A DNA stretch of 64,000 nucleotides, from the NCBI GenBank assembly GCA_016748015.1, contig JAAOMT010000429.1:278743-342742 (forward strand), read 5' to 3'. The notes beneath the pieces were generated by a model. The model was given only the letters and a program-made list of their open reading frames with translations. It did no database searches and was not told where the DNA came from. This document shows positions 24,701-36,977 of this stretch, one piece after another (positions within the stretch are counted from its first letter, which is position 1; every line of letters begins with the position of its first letter). This DNA comes from Geosiphon pyriformis (Eukaryota; Glomeromycota; Glomeromycetes; Archaeosporales; Geosiphonaceae). Made by a program: the position numbers and the translations under genes.

Positions 24701-26702
24701 TTTTGTAATCTATAATTAATTATCAAATATAATTCAGTTTTATGTCTAAGAACATATATTAAAAATAAAATATTTTAATAAAAAAAGAGATTAAATTTAA
24801 GACCAATTTGCAAAAAAACTTTTTAATAAGACTTTGTATTACTAATTTCTTTATAAATTGGTTTTTTTTAAGTAAATACAAGTAGAGTTTAAAGTAGTTT
24901 TAATAGTCAAATTTTTAATTTAGCAAAAATTTTTGAATATTTGTTTGAATATTGTTTTTTGAATTTGTAAATTTTAGGTTGAATATCTTTAAATTTATTG
25001 CAGTACTTGGTCAAATTGAAAGTCAACTCTGTAAATAATTTATTGACAAATATTGTAAAAATATTTTTGAATAATAAAATTTTTTGGCCAATAATTTGTT
25101 TAATATATTTTATAATATTGGCTGCTTTTTAATATTTGGAATATTGAAAAATTTCTATTATTTTAGTATAATTTGCTCTTTTAAATATTTTAGTATTGTA
25201 TTTGAAAACAAGTTATTAAACAAACATAAACAAATTATAAATTAGAAAACTTTTTGTTATTGAAAAAAATTGTGTTTTAGAGATTTAGTTTTATTATAGT
25301 TTAAAAAAACTTTGATTTATATAAATAATCTTTTTGTTGAATCTAATCAGATTATTTTTAGTTTTGACTGTTTGTACATTTTTAGTTTGTAAAAGTTTTT
25401 AAATATTTAAAAACATTTGTATAAATTATAGATAAAAGTAATAAGTATTTATATTAATAGTTTATTAAAAAGCTTTACAACTATGGTTTATTTTTCTGAA
25501 GTTAAAATAAGCATAAATATTAAAATATATAAATTACTGTTTTTAGTAATAATAAAATTATAGATAATTGCTTTGACATTAGAATATATTTATTTTTTTT
25601 GTTTAGTAATTTTGCATATAAACTGCCAAACTGTGATAAGTACATGTGTTTTAAAGCTTAAGCTTAATTAGTTTAATTTTTAAAACAAGTATTAAATAAA
25701 ATATTATCATATAATTAATTTAATTAAATCAAAAATATTTTGTAAAGTAAATAAAAATTATGAGTTATTTAAATAATACTGACAATAATTAAGCAGAAGA
25801 TTTTATGTGTATTGTAACATAGTCTTATTTAGCTCTTTTTGTTAAAATTTATAAAAGATTTATTTTAGCTAATAGTTTAATTGTATTAAACAATACTTGT
25901 TATTTTGCTCACAATATTTATTAAACAATTTGTCATGTTTTATAAAAAACAGATTTTAATACAGAAATTATAAATAGCTTATTTATTTGAAGCATAAATT
26001 GGATTTGTACTGTTTTGGTTTAGTATTCAAATATTTATATGTATTTTAAATTTACTAGCAAACTTTCAGCTGCTTTTTATATATATTTGATAAAAACTGT
26101 TTATAAAAGATTGTTAATTACAGTTAGAAAAAAGCTTTAAAATAAAAATTATTTAGGTATTTTGTATTTAATATATAGTAAAATTATACTGTCTAATTAT
26201 GTATTTACTTGTTCAAAAAACAGCTTTGTATAATTTGAAGTTTTGCTTGATTACATTGAATTGTAAAAGTTTTTAATAAGAAGTTGTTTGCTTTTATTAT
26301 CTTTAGTATTATGCCTTTTTATTAAAAACTTTGAATATTGGTGTTTATACAATTTTGTATAAAGACTTTGTTTTTAAAAATTAGATTAATAAAGCAATGT
26401 TGATTTTTAATAATAAAAAAAAGACTGTATCAATAATAATTAATTTTGTTTATTATTTAGTTAAGAATTATTACAATAAGTTGTAGATATTTAAATTAAG
26501 AATAAACATAAAAAAAAATGGTTTGGTAAATAATAAAAAAGTATTGTCTGGTGTTTTTTACAGTCTGTTTAGTTTTTTGTCAATTGGAATAATTTGTTTG
26601 CTAGATATTATAGAGTTATTTATTGTTAATCTTAGATTATATAAGACTTGTTTATTCTTTTTAGATGTAAACAATAGTGTAAAAATTTGTATAAGTATGT
26701 AA
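21776..26702 (+). mobile_element. Decayed LINE retrotransposon with ORF1 and internally deleted ORF2
   Basis: ORF1 remnants run from about 21822 to a stop at 23563-23565. Readable blocks include KSATAKTQTIRKF, EKAVLLARKKDIMINNNL, VVEFAKLNQADYLVFK and, near the end, KILTIKINSLESKV, matching in order the ORF1 type I know from mycorrhizal-fungus LINEs. ORF2 begins near 23606 with an endonuclease N-terminus (WKFAMYNIKKINNLAKQK). After KISEISN (about 23875) it jumps directly to reverse transcriptase sequence (DNFLVLKDT at 23920), so several hundred residues are deleted. The RT catalytic block expected as FVDDT reads FINNT (about 24375), with both Asp codons changed to Asn. RNase H-side and C-terminal blocks follow to a stop at 26700-26702 (KTCLFFLDVNNSVKICISM). 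Damage is mostly G-to-A and C-to-T; Trp and Gln codons became stops. Confidence 0.85.
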
Positions 26703-26730
26703 TATTGCTTTAATTGGTCCAAATAGCTGG

Positions 26731-26883
26731 TATTATTAGTAGAATTTTAGTCATTAATTAACATAAAATTATCTTTATAATTTTTATTATCAATTAATAT
26801 ATATTATTATCATTTTAATTATTACTTATTATTTAATTAAACTATCAAATATTACTATCCAATTAATAATCTAATTTGTATGA
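26731..26883 (+). mobile_element. Left fragment of an older LTR split by the gypsy insertion
   Basis: This repeats the first 150 bp of the LTR that starts at 26884 (AGAATTTTAGTCATTAATTA and following). Its missing remainder appears at 36978-37802, beyond the gypsy element. Together they make one older LTR copy into which the full element inserted. Confidence 0.85.
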
Positions 26884-27857
26884 TGTTATCAACAGAATTT
26901 TAGTCATTAATTAATATAAAATTACCCTATTAGTTCTTATCATTAATTAGCATATATTAATATTATTTCAATTATTACTTATTACTTAATCAAATTATTA
27001 AATAACACTATTTTTTTTATTAATAATCCAATTTGTACAAATAGAAATTAGGATGATCAAATTACACAATACTCCGAACTATGTAATATTCAAGAATTCA
27101 CTAAAATTTGCAGAAATTCGCCAAAATAATGAATAGTTCACTGAAATAATTAATAGTTCGATGAAATAACTTGTCATTTGACAAAATATATTTTTAGTTT
27201 GTCGAAATTATAGCAAAGAAAAAAGTTCAAGTTTATAGACTAGTATTACAACAAGTTGTATAAAAGAAAAACTTCTCTTTTTAAGAAAATATATTTTATT
27301 ATAGATATTTTATCTTCTTTAGAATTATTTTACAGCACAAATTCAAAATAAAAATATACTTTGAAAACTAATTCTTAAAATAATTACAATCAAAATTTTC
27401 TAAAACCCAATTAATGTTGTGAAATTAATTAGCTATTATTTTCAGTAAACTGTTAGTTATTTCAGACCTTGACCAGAAAACAATTTTTTTAACAAAATTT
27501 TATTTCTTTTATATTTCTTTTATATTTTTCTTCTTTTCTGATTATAATTATTAGGGTAGCCTACAGACAAAATTCCTGTAAAATAGTTGACTTTTACAGC
27601 AAAATAACTACACATTTTTAGTGAGCTTTCAGATGAGCAATTTTTGGAAAAAATTTGATGTTTACTACAATATAACTATACAAAGTAACTGGTATAGAAT
27701 TGGCTATTCTACTTAAAAGTCCAACAATTTAAATTATAAAAGATAATTTGAAAATAAATTCAATTATCAGAGGTTTAACTGCTTTTAAAAAACGTTAATT
27801 AACAGCAAACAAATATTAACAACAATTATAAAAAAAGACCAAAAACTTTTAGTAATA
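26884..27857 (+). repeat. 5' LTR of the gypsy element
   Basis: 974 bp, starting TGTTATC and ending AGTAATA. It aligns with the 3' LTR along its whole length; by eye, differences are mostly C/T and G/A transitions plus small indels. Confidence 0.93.
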
Positions 27858-30359
27858 TTTGGTGCTTTCTTATAGATATAACACAGCAATAACAACTTTA
27901 AAATAGCAATCACAACTGACATAACAATTCTAGAGTACTATTAATCAATTTATATTTACTACAAGCAAAGATTCAATATTTAAGATTGAATTGAAATTTT
28001 CAAGAAATCATTATAACAATACATTAAAAACTGCATCAATAATTAATTTTCTGCAAACTATAATATTTCAGAAGTTAAAAACAACCTTTACAAAAATTTA
28101 TTACACTATTTTTACTTAGAAACAGAAAACTTTAATAATAAAACACTTGACATCTATTTCTAAAAACTCAATTTCAATATAATTTAATATTGTGAAAAAA
28201 AATATTTGGTTTAATCTAAATACTTTCTTGACTTTAAATCAAAACCAAAAAATAACAACAGTAAAAAACAGAAAAAAAAAACCTTTTAAGTTAGCTATAC
28301 AACTCACAACATACTAAGAACAACTGCTAAACATTTGTAAACATTCAAACAAAGAATTAGTGTTAAATTGTCACTTTTTATTACACTATTTCTACTTTTA
28401 TTTGCTCAACCACAAGCACCTAATTTATTTTTTATCTAGTTTTTAAGACCAAAAAACTTTATTTTACCAAAAAGTCTAACACAACAGTTAAAACAAATCA
28501 TTACTAACACAAACTTTTTTGACTTTTTAGCAAAAAACCAAAGTAATTATTTCAATAACAATGAAAACACTTCTAAATTTACTGTAAAAAAAACTAATAA
28601 AAATAACAACATAAAAGACATAGCAACTACTTATATCACAAAAATTACTAAATTCACAGGAAAAATTGCTAACACCAGTCTACAAAAATGACTTGACAAA
28701 AACACCTTTATTACTCTCTAAAACTAATTTTAAAACATTAAACAAAAATTATTTGAATTTATTATGACTTATTTAAGGTAGGTCAACAAAATTTTTTGAT
28801 GAATTTAACAATTAAAAACCAATAAATATTACTTTAATATGCAAATTTTAAATAATTTATAGCCAGATTAAAAAATAAATTAATCAAGAAAGTTTGTTTC
28901 TATGTTTTAACAAACTTAGCTACAGTTATTTAACATGCAAAAAACTATGAAATAGCAATAAAAAAAGCAAATCACACTAAACTTATCAATTTTACAATTC
29001 ACAAAACCAGTTTAACAGCTAAAAAAAAATTAACCAACTTACCAAGAAAATAGAAAATTATTTTATTAATTAATAACAACAAAAATATTAGCCATTCTAA
29101 AGATACAATCAAAATAACTATCTATCATTATCAAACAACTAATCTTAAAGCTGTTACTATTGTAAAATTTTAGAATACTAAAAATAAGATTGCCAAAAGA
29201 TACAAAGAAACTAACAATCAAGAAATAATCAATATTATTCTCAACTTCAGCAATTTCACTACCAGTTTTTACTACCAACTTATTATTTATTAAGATTTTA
29301 ATATCAGAACAATTACTATTTATTTGTTTTATAACTCATTCAACAACAATATTCACAATTATTAGCACAGTAATATTAAGTACTTGCTTGAAAATTAGCT
29401 CAACCCAATCAATTTGCATTTCAAAACTAATTTACAACAAACAACAACTAATCAAATCCCAACAATTAATTAGTTCTTTAAAATCCAGTTTAACAAAAAC
29501 TCAATTATTATCATATACAACCAAGTTATTTCACAATATTAGAAGAATCAAATTTTCAATAAACTGCACTTTTTGAAAGTGAAGCTGCAGCTTCAAAACA
29601 AAACTCTTCCAATAATATAATTTCATTAGTTAAAATTGTCCAAAATACTAATTTTTTTAATATATTTTTATTTAAATTTAAAGCAAATAAATCATCATTT
29701 TTGCTTAGTAATACAGTTATTACAGAACAAAAAGCAATTACAGTTATATATACAGAAGCTAAAATTAAAAGAGAACCAATTTGGTTAATTTTAAACAATA
29801 AATCTACTAAAAGCATTATTACCTATTAATTAATATAACAGCTATAGCAAAACATCAACAGATCTGCCCAAACAGTAATTGTTACAGCCAATAGCATAAA
29901 AAAAACTTTAATAAGAAAAATTAATAACTTCTCATTCATTATTAATGAAATTACCATTTTAATTAAAGTTCTAGTTATAAATACACTTCAACATTAAGTT
30001 CTTGTCAAAAATAATTGGCTTCTCAAAGCCAATGCAAATTTAGATTGGAAAATCCAGAAAATCAAAATTTCATATTAAGAACATTATATCAGAATATTTG
30101 TTATTTGTGATACTTTCAATAAACAATTAAAAAAAGCCTCTATATTCGAATTTAAAAAGAAAAAAAAATGCCAATTACCAAAACCTATATGGTTTTTGGA
30201 TTAACATCTAATTAGACCAAGAAAACAGAACAAAAATTTTTTAAAGAAATTAGAAAATAGAATATTGTTCACTATTTTAAACCAAAACTATGAAAACAAC
30301 CACTATATATTCTACTTAAATACAAAAACTACAACAAGAAGCTTTTATTAATAAAAGCT

Positions 30360-30580
30360 TGTATATCTCCAGAAGAGAAATATAAAACACATATTTGCTA
30401 TTACTATAAAGCCTATACTAGGAACGATTTGAATACTCCAAACAAAATATAAAATGAGACAACATTTCTTGTTTTACATGCAAAAAAATGCTACCAAAAG
30501 AATACAACTGAATTAATATTGCAATAAAAGGAAGAATTTGTGATCAAATCTGCCAATATATACTCTTAATTGTAGAAAAA
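30360..30580 (+). pseudogene. Gag-side Cys-containing region of the gypsy element
   Basis: Fragments read HICYYYKAYTRNDLNTPNK and, after a frame change, FTCKKMLPKEYN followed by GRICDQICQY. The spaced Cys pairs suggest a zinc-binding domain. The gag N-terminal part (27900-30350) is too decayed to read with confidence. Confidence 0.55.
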
Positions 30581-31179
30581 GTAAAAAAAAACTCTATTTG
30601 ATACTATTTACAACAATGCTTTTAATAAATTTTATTATTATTCATATGATGCTAAAATAATCTATAAATTGGCTATGGTTCTAATTAATAGAAGAATCCA
30701 AGAAGATGTTTGCCAAATGAAAGAAGCTAAATACATTAAATACATTTTTAAAATTACTGAATATAATTACAAAGATAAAGTCGAAACTTATTACCAAATT
30801 GTAAGTTATACTTACTTGATTCAAAAAGCTTAAATTCAATAATTAAAGCAAATAAACATTCAATTATGCAAAAAATACATCATGTTTTGTGATAACAAAT
30901 AGTGTTCAGAATACTATGCCTTTAATATTTTATTGTTCAATAAAAATAACCAAGAAGAAATTGAATTTGAAAAACTTGAATTAAAGAAAAAACTGCCAAC
31001 CATATCAATTTACTTGCTTAAGAATTAATCAGCCCTACAATTTAAATACTTTAACAATAATAATCAAGGAATTAAGCCTAAAAAACTCATAAAATTGATG
31101 CAAAATATGATCTATAATATTTTAATAAAAATATTTTAGTCTTTTAATTCAAGTTCTTAACAAAAATCAATCTAAAAAT

Positions 31180-31500
31180 TGTTCTCAAAATTCTATCAGG
31201 AGCAATGATTCAAATTGCTTCTCAATCATTATTAGCAAGCAAAGAAATCATTATTAGAAAAGGAATTATAAATGCAAGATATATTAAAAACATTACAATC
31301 ATGTTACAAAACAAAATTAAACATGTTAAAAAAATTGTCCAAGCAATTTATTTACTCTTAATCAACATTTTAGATTTATAACTAGTCAATCAAAAAAAAC
31401 AATTAGGTAAAAGCAATAAAAAAACTCAAACTTTTGGTTTAACTGGACGTTTTACAGTTTCAATAAACATAGTTTTCAATATACAAAATGAATTTTACCC
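31180..31500 (+). pseudogene. dUTPase-like domain of the gypsy element
   Basis: The readable stretch contains, in order, GAMIQIASQSLLASKEI, GIINARYIKNITIMLQN, KIVQAIYLLLINI and TFGLTGRF. These correspond to trimeric dUTPase motifs: the Ser-containing SxxxxSK block, GVIDxxYxG (Asp changed to Asn here), the IAQ block and the glycine-rich C-terminal GFGSTG arm. dUTPases remove dUTP and so limit uracil in new DNA; in a retroelement that would protect its cDNA. Here it is decayed and carried between gag and reverse transcriptase. Confidence 0.8.
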
Positions 31501-31999
31501 GATTCTTTAACTTTCCCAACCAATTATTATTTTACTTTTTGAAAAATATTATGAAATTTATATTTGCTTAAAACCTACTACCACACAACAAATTTGTACA
31601 AAGCATGAAATCTCAATTTCAAATGTTTATATTCTGAAAAGAATGAAAAAATTTCGAGTTACTTTTTACAATTTCAACAAATATTCTATTGTTTTATTAA
31701 ATAGATTAAAAATTAAAATCATACATAATAATATCTTTTAAGAAAAAGCTTTTTAAATTGTCTTTAATTTCATTAAAATCATAAAACACACTCTTTTTTT
31801 AAACCCAAATATTCTGCCTACTACTAAAAACTACCATTTTACTAAAAAAAAACTTTCTTAAATCAATATAGATCTCTTGAAATCCCAACAACAAAAACAA
31901 TTAAAACAGTTAATTATTGAATATGCTAATATATTTGTCAAAAACAACAATAATCTGAGAAAAATTGACATTGTACAGCATCAAATTCACACAAAAAAT

Positions 32000-33560
32000 A
32001 TTCTATTAAAATGCTAACAAGTCTATTAAGTCCTATTTGCTAACCACCAATTTATGAAAAAAAAATCCAAAAAATGTTTAACAATAAACTGATTTAACCA
32101 TCAAAAAATTTATGAATCTCACCAATGATTTTTGTCAAAAAAAAATAGCAAGATCCAATTTTGTGTAGACTATTATTAACTTAATAATATAATAATTAAA
32201 AATACTATTACAGATAATTATTTAGGGTGTTAAAACAAATAACAAACCTGTAACTTGGTGCTCAATAACTAGTAATGCTAATAATTTCTGAAGGTTTTGG
32301 TTGAATCTTTTGTATAATAAACAAAAATTCAATTAATGGTTTTTTTTCATAAATTTCTTTTTTCAATATAGTGGCTGGTTTATTTTAATAGTCATGTTTT
32401 TCTGATAAACTACTCTTAAATTCTATTTCTATTCTTAGGTTTTTTATCAGGCTATCCTTGATGTCAAATACTTAGCACTTAATCCCTTTAATCAATTAGT
32501 AAATATAAAAAAATAAAATAAATAAATAAAAATAAAAAATAAAATAAAAAATTAGAATTTTATTAATAGTTGTAATCAAAAGCTATTGGTTCAGTATGGT
32601 TAAGTATTGAATTTTATTAACATGAAGTATTGATAGAATAAAATGAATTAATATTTCTTTAATCAAGTAATAATAATATAGATTTGATAATAATAAATAA
32701 TTTTATTTGATATAAGAATAATTTTACTTCAAGTTATAGAAAACTATCTTTTGAAAAAAAGAGTATTGTTTTAAATTAATTTAAACTCTGTTAAATTCTC
32801 TTAAAATTATTTTTTCTGCTTTTAATACTCTTGCTATATATATATAATTTATATTATATGAAATTTCTGAGAATTTTGTAATTCTTCAAGAAAATTCTGG
32901 CATTCTAAAATTCTGCAATTCTCTAAGAAAATTCTGGAATATTTTGTTTTACTATGTCTATTTTTGATTGACTATTTATTTATTATTATAATTCCTAATT
33001 TCTATAAATACTAATGCTTACTTCCTTTTAAGAATCAACAATATACTAGATGCTTTTGGAAAAGCCAAGTTTTTCTCAACTTTAGATTTGAAAAGTGAAT
33101 ATTGACAAGTTAAAATGAATCTAAAAGACCACACCAAAACAGTATTTGCCACACAATAGAGAAATTACAAGTTTAATATTATGTTTTTTGAACTCTGTAA
33201 TATACCAGCAACATTTTAGAAACTAATAAATGTTGTTTATAAAAGACTTTTGTAGTAATTAGTAGTTGTTTATCTTGATAATATTAATATTTATTCTCCA
33301 AGTTTTGAAACTTATTTGATTCATCTGTAAAAAGTTTTTCAACAATTATGGAAAGCAAAACAGAAATTAAACATTAAAAAATATCATTTTAAAAAAACAA
33401 GTTTATTTTTTTTGGATACATTATTAGCAAAAATAGAGTCTAACTTAATCCAAAAACAATTAATGCTTTCAAAAACTTTTAAGTTTCTTAAAATACCACA
33501 AAATTAAGAAAATTTATAGAATTAGTTTTTTATTATTGAAAGTTCATTAAAAAATTTTCA
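32000..33560 (+). pseudogene. gypsy reverse transcriptase, interrupted
   Basis: Blocks before the interruption include FCVDYY.LNN (about 32160). After it come LLRINNILDAFGKAKFFSTL, then YKFNIMFFELCNIPATF and VVYLDNINIY (33268-33297). The last is the YLDD catalytic box with its second Asp changed to Asn. Expected Trp in SGYWQVKM is a stop (TGA). A 0.8-kb element sits between DYxxLN and LPRI. Confidence 0.93.
32219..33010 (+). mobile_element. 0.8-kb unclassified insertion inside the gypsy reverse transcriptase
   Basis: The gypsy frame is open up to GATAAT (32218) and resumes at CTAATGCTTACTT (33011). The inserted DNA begins TATTTAGGGTG and ends TATAAATA. A weak 4-5 bp target duplication (ATAAT/CTAAT) is possible. 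It is related to the copy at 800-1490. No coding capacity seen; MITE or solo LTR. Confidence 0.75.
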
Positions 33561-33649
33561 AAAATTGTCAAATTTTTTATTACTTAATTAACAAAGATAT
33601 TTGATACCAATAAATTTCAATACAACAAAAAGCATTTAATACTCTTAAA

Positions 33650-34040
33650 AAAAAACTGACCACAGCTTCAATTTTTGCTTATCTTGATTTCAACAAAAGA
33701 TTTTAGTTAGTTATTAATACTTTATATATAACTTTTGATGTTATCTTATCACAATTAAATAATAATAGCAATAAGCAAGTAATCGCATATACCAATAGAA
33801 TACTTAAGTTAACAGAACTTAAATATGGCTCAATTAAATTAAAAGCAGTAGTTATTATTTGGATTTTTAAACATTTTTAACAATATTTTCAAAATAGATC
33901 TTAATTTAATATTATTACTAATAATATTAATCTTAAATAGCTCAACAAAAAAAGCCTTGAACTTAGCACAAAACAATCCCAATAAACTGATTTTTTTGTC
34001 AATTACAAATATATTGTATATCACAAACAAAAAAAAATTA
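33650..34040 (+). pseudogene. gypsy RNase H remnant
   Basis: Readable parts are ASIFAYLDFNKRF, VILSQLNNNSNKQVIAYTNR, LKAVVIIWIFKHF and YKYIVYHKQKK, matching the gypsy RNase H order (DAS..GAVLSQ, A.V.A..HF, Y.I.Y..GK). Confidence 0.85.
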
Positions 34041-34199
34041 CACACCAATGTAAATAAACTTTTAAGATTAAGACAAAATTAAAATCAATACCTACAACTT
34101 AACAACTCAACAACAACAAAACAATTAACAAACAAGGAATCCCAAAAACTATAACAACATTAAAACTATTTAAAGATTCTCAATATATCAGAAAATTGG

Positions 34200-35100
34200 T
34201 TTTCAGTTGAAAAACACTGATTACAAAACCAAGCAAAACAATACTTTATTTATTACAACAAAATTTATTATTGAAATCGCAAAAATTCAGCAAATTTACT
34301 CAAATTAATTCAACAAAATAAAAAAAAAACCATCATTTGTAGACATCAATGCCTAATTAAACTTTTATTTGATCAAAAAACACATATCGTGAATAATTTG
34401 ATACAAAAAATTTGCAAACAGTTATATATCAAATAACTTTTATTATTACTATATTATCTATAAACAAATAGATTAATAAAACATTTCAATTGGATATTAT
34501 GTGAGTTATTAGCCAAAATCTCAACTGATTTTGAGCAGAAATAAGATATCTTTATTCTATTAGTATTATTAACTTATAGAACACTAAAACAAAATATCAC
34601 AAAACATATATCATTTGATCTTACTTATAAAAAACAGCAATTTTACAATTAATTTTTCAGTGGAAACATACTTAGTACAACCAATCAATAAAAAAAACTT
34701 TCAAAAAACACTTTAATAAAGAATCTACATCCTTTTTAGTATATTGAAAGAAAAAAGACAAATAGCAGCAACTCATATTGAATACTTTCAAGCTTAATAA
34801 AAAGAACGATATGACAATAAATTGTCATCAGTCACCAATAAATTTAAAATTAAAAACAAAGTTTTCTTATACATAACTAAGGCTAAAAAACAATAGAGTA
34901 GAAAATTGGAACATAAATAAGACAGATCATTTTATATTCATAAAATCTTAGGCAATAGATTATACAAGTTAAAATTTGATGACAAAGTTCTAGCCAAAGT
35001 TGGATATAGAGATTAATTGAAGCACTATTATTTCAGAAACAATTCTGAACTATTAATTTACAAATTGATATACATTCTCCTTTAATTAATTCCAAAGATA
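34200..35100 (+). pseudogene. gypsy integrase remnant
   Basis: The zinc-finger and core parts are badly decayed. The C-terminal GPY/F-type region is clear: KKQ.SRKLEHK.DRSFYIHK, then ILGNRLYKLKFDDKVLAKV (34880-35010). Confidence 0.85.
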
Positions 35101-35376
35101 TTCCCTAAAATTTAGAACCAATAGTTGTAATAAAACAACAACCAAACCTGAATATTTAACTTACTTTTATTAGTATTTTCCTCAAAATAATACAGATATG
35201 TTAAACAAAAATAGTAAAATAACTATTAGAAAATACTCAAACCAAAAATATATAAAAACCTCTATACAAAAAATAATTTCTTCTTTATTTTTTAGTTTTT
35301 AAAAAAATTTTTTTAAATTTTATTCAAATTTATAATGCTTATTCCCTAAAACATTCAAAAAATATCCCAAAAATTA

Positions 35377-36010
35377 ATGTTAGCTTTAAAAACACTCCTT
35401 GACTTATCCATAACGATCAATAGAAGTCAAATTAATTACATTCAAAGAGAAACTATAGCTTTGATAGTAAATAATTTCCAGAATTATCACTCTTATAGAA
35501 AAAACACAAGAAGTTATTCTAAAAGTCAATTATTAGAACTTTTGAAGCAAGCTTTGAAAGAAAACTTATTGTTTACACCCATTAACATTTTCTCAAATGC
35601 CATAATACTACAAAAACCTTAAATGTGTCTTAATAAAAGCAATGAATATACCCCTAGTTATTAATATTTCTAAATTAGAAAAACACTGCACCAATGAAAA
35701 CTGGAATTAAAAGCAACCAATCTCACGTTCGAAGCTATACAAAAGCAAATACACAACAAATTCAAGACAATAGCCAGACCAACAAATGCTCACTACAGAC
35801 TCAGAGCAGCTTTTAGACTCCATAACTTATTCAACACATGTAAAAACATCCTACAAAATCCAATACTTCAACCAATGAAGATTTAATACATTAATAAGCT
35901 CACAGAACTGAAATTTCAACAATTTTCAGACCAAATCACTTCAATAATCTTGGATCACTATCTCGAAATTACAGATAGTACTTGGATTTTGATGGAGCTC
36001 AGTTTTGAGA
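35377..36010 (+). pseudogene. Accessory coding stretch between integrase and 3' LTR
   Basis: 35377-35622 is open for 81 residues (LLDLSITINRSQINYIQR, ending NIFSNAIILQKP). After one frame change the same protein seems to continue as KQIHNKFKTIARPTNAHYRL, then LHNLFNTCKNILQNPIL and SIILDHYLEITDSTWILMEL, up to the purine tract. It is less decayed and GC-richer than the rest of the element. It does not look like envelope protein (no membrane helix seen). Function unknown. Confidence 0.6.
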
Positions 36011-36019
36011 AGGAAATTA

Positions 36020-36977
36020 TGTTACTAGTAAATTTAAGTCATTAATTAACATAAAATTACCTTTATAGTTTCTATTATTAATTAGCATATATTAATATCA
36101 TTTCAATTATTACTTATTACTTAATTAAATTATTGAATATTACTATTTAATTAATAATCTGATTTGTACAAATAGAAATTAGAATGATCAAATTACACAA
36201 TACTCCAAACTATATAATATTCAAGAATTTGCAAAAATTTGCCAAAATAATGAATAGTTCACCGAAATAGTTAATAGTTCAATGAAATAACTTGTAGTTT
36301 AATAAAATGTATTTTTAGTTTGTCGAAATTATAGCAAAGAAAAAAGTTCAAGTTCATAGACTAGTATTACAACAAGTTGTATAAAAGAAGAGCTTCTTTC
36401 TTCGAGAAAATGTATCTTACTATAAATATCTTATCTTCTTTAGAATTATTCTACAGCACAAATTCAAAATAAAAATATACTTTGAAAACCAATTCTTGAA
36501 ATAATTACATTCGAAATTCTCCGAAACCCAACTAATTTTTGAAATTGATTAGCTACCGATTTCAGTAAACTATTAGTCACTCCAGGCCTGGACCAGAAAA
36601 CAATTCCCTTAACAAAATTCCATTTTTTTTACATTTCTTTTATTTTTCTCTTTTTTTCTGATTATAATCATTAGGGTAGTCTACAGACAAGATTTTTATA
36701 GAAGATTTGACTTTTACAGCAAAGTAACTACACATTTTTAGTAAGCTTCCAGATGAACAATTTCTAGGAAAGAGTTGATGTTTACTACAACATAACTATA
36801 CAAAATAACTAGCATGGAATTGGCCATTCTACTTATAAGCCCAGCAGTTTAAATTATAAGAGATAATTTGAAGATAAATTCAGTTATCAGAGGTTTAACT
36901 GCTTTCAAAAAACGTGAATTAACAGCAAACAGACATTAACAACATTTAAGAAAAGAGACCAAAAACCTCCAGTAATA
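36020..36977 (+). repeat. 3' LTR of the gypsy element
   Basis: 958 bp from TGTTACTAG to AGTAATA, preceded by the purine tract and followed by the ATGA target duplicate. Confidence 0.93.

Larger units (their letters stand above)
26884..36977 (+). mobile_element. Full-length decayed Ty3/gypsy LTR retrotransposon with dUTPase-like domain
   Basis: Two LTRs (26884-27857 and 36020-36977) bound a 10.1-kb element. They begin TGTTA and end in AGTAATA, decayed from AGTAACA. A 4-bp duplication ATGA flanks it (26880-26883 and 36978-36981). A candidate primer site TGGTGCTTTC starts at 27860 and a purine tract GAGAAGGAAATTA lies at 36007-36019. Coding remnants on the plus strand in order: a Cys-bearing gag-like region (about 30360-30580), dUTPase-like domain (about 31180-31500), reverse transcriptase (about 32000-33500, interrupted), RNase H (about 33650-34040), integrase (to about 35100) and an extra coding stretch (35377-36019). 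Stops and frame breaks are everywhere, so it cannot encode its own movement. Confidence 0.95.

Noticed and set aside
29066-29816. Minus-strand and plus-strand open frames in the gypsy gag region
   Set aside because: The element reads on the plus strand and these frames give hydrophobic AT-rich translations typical of shadows.
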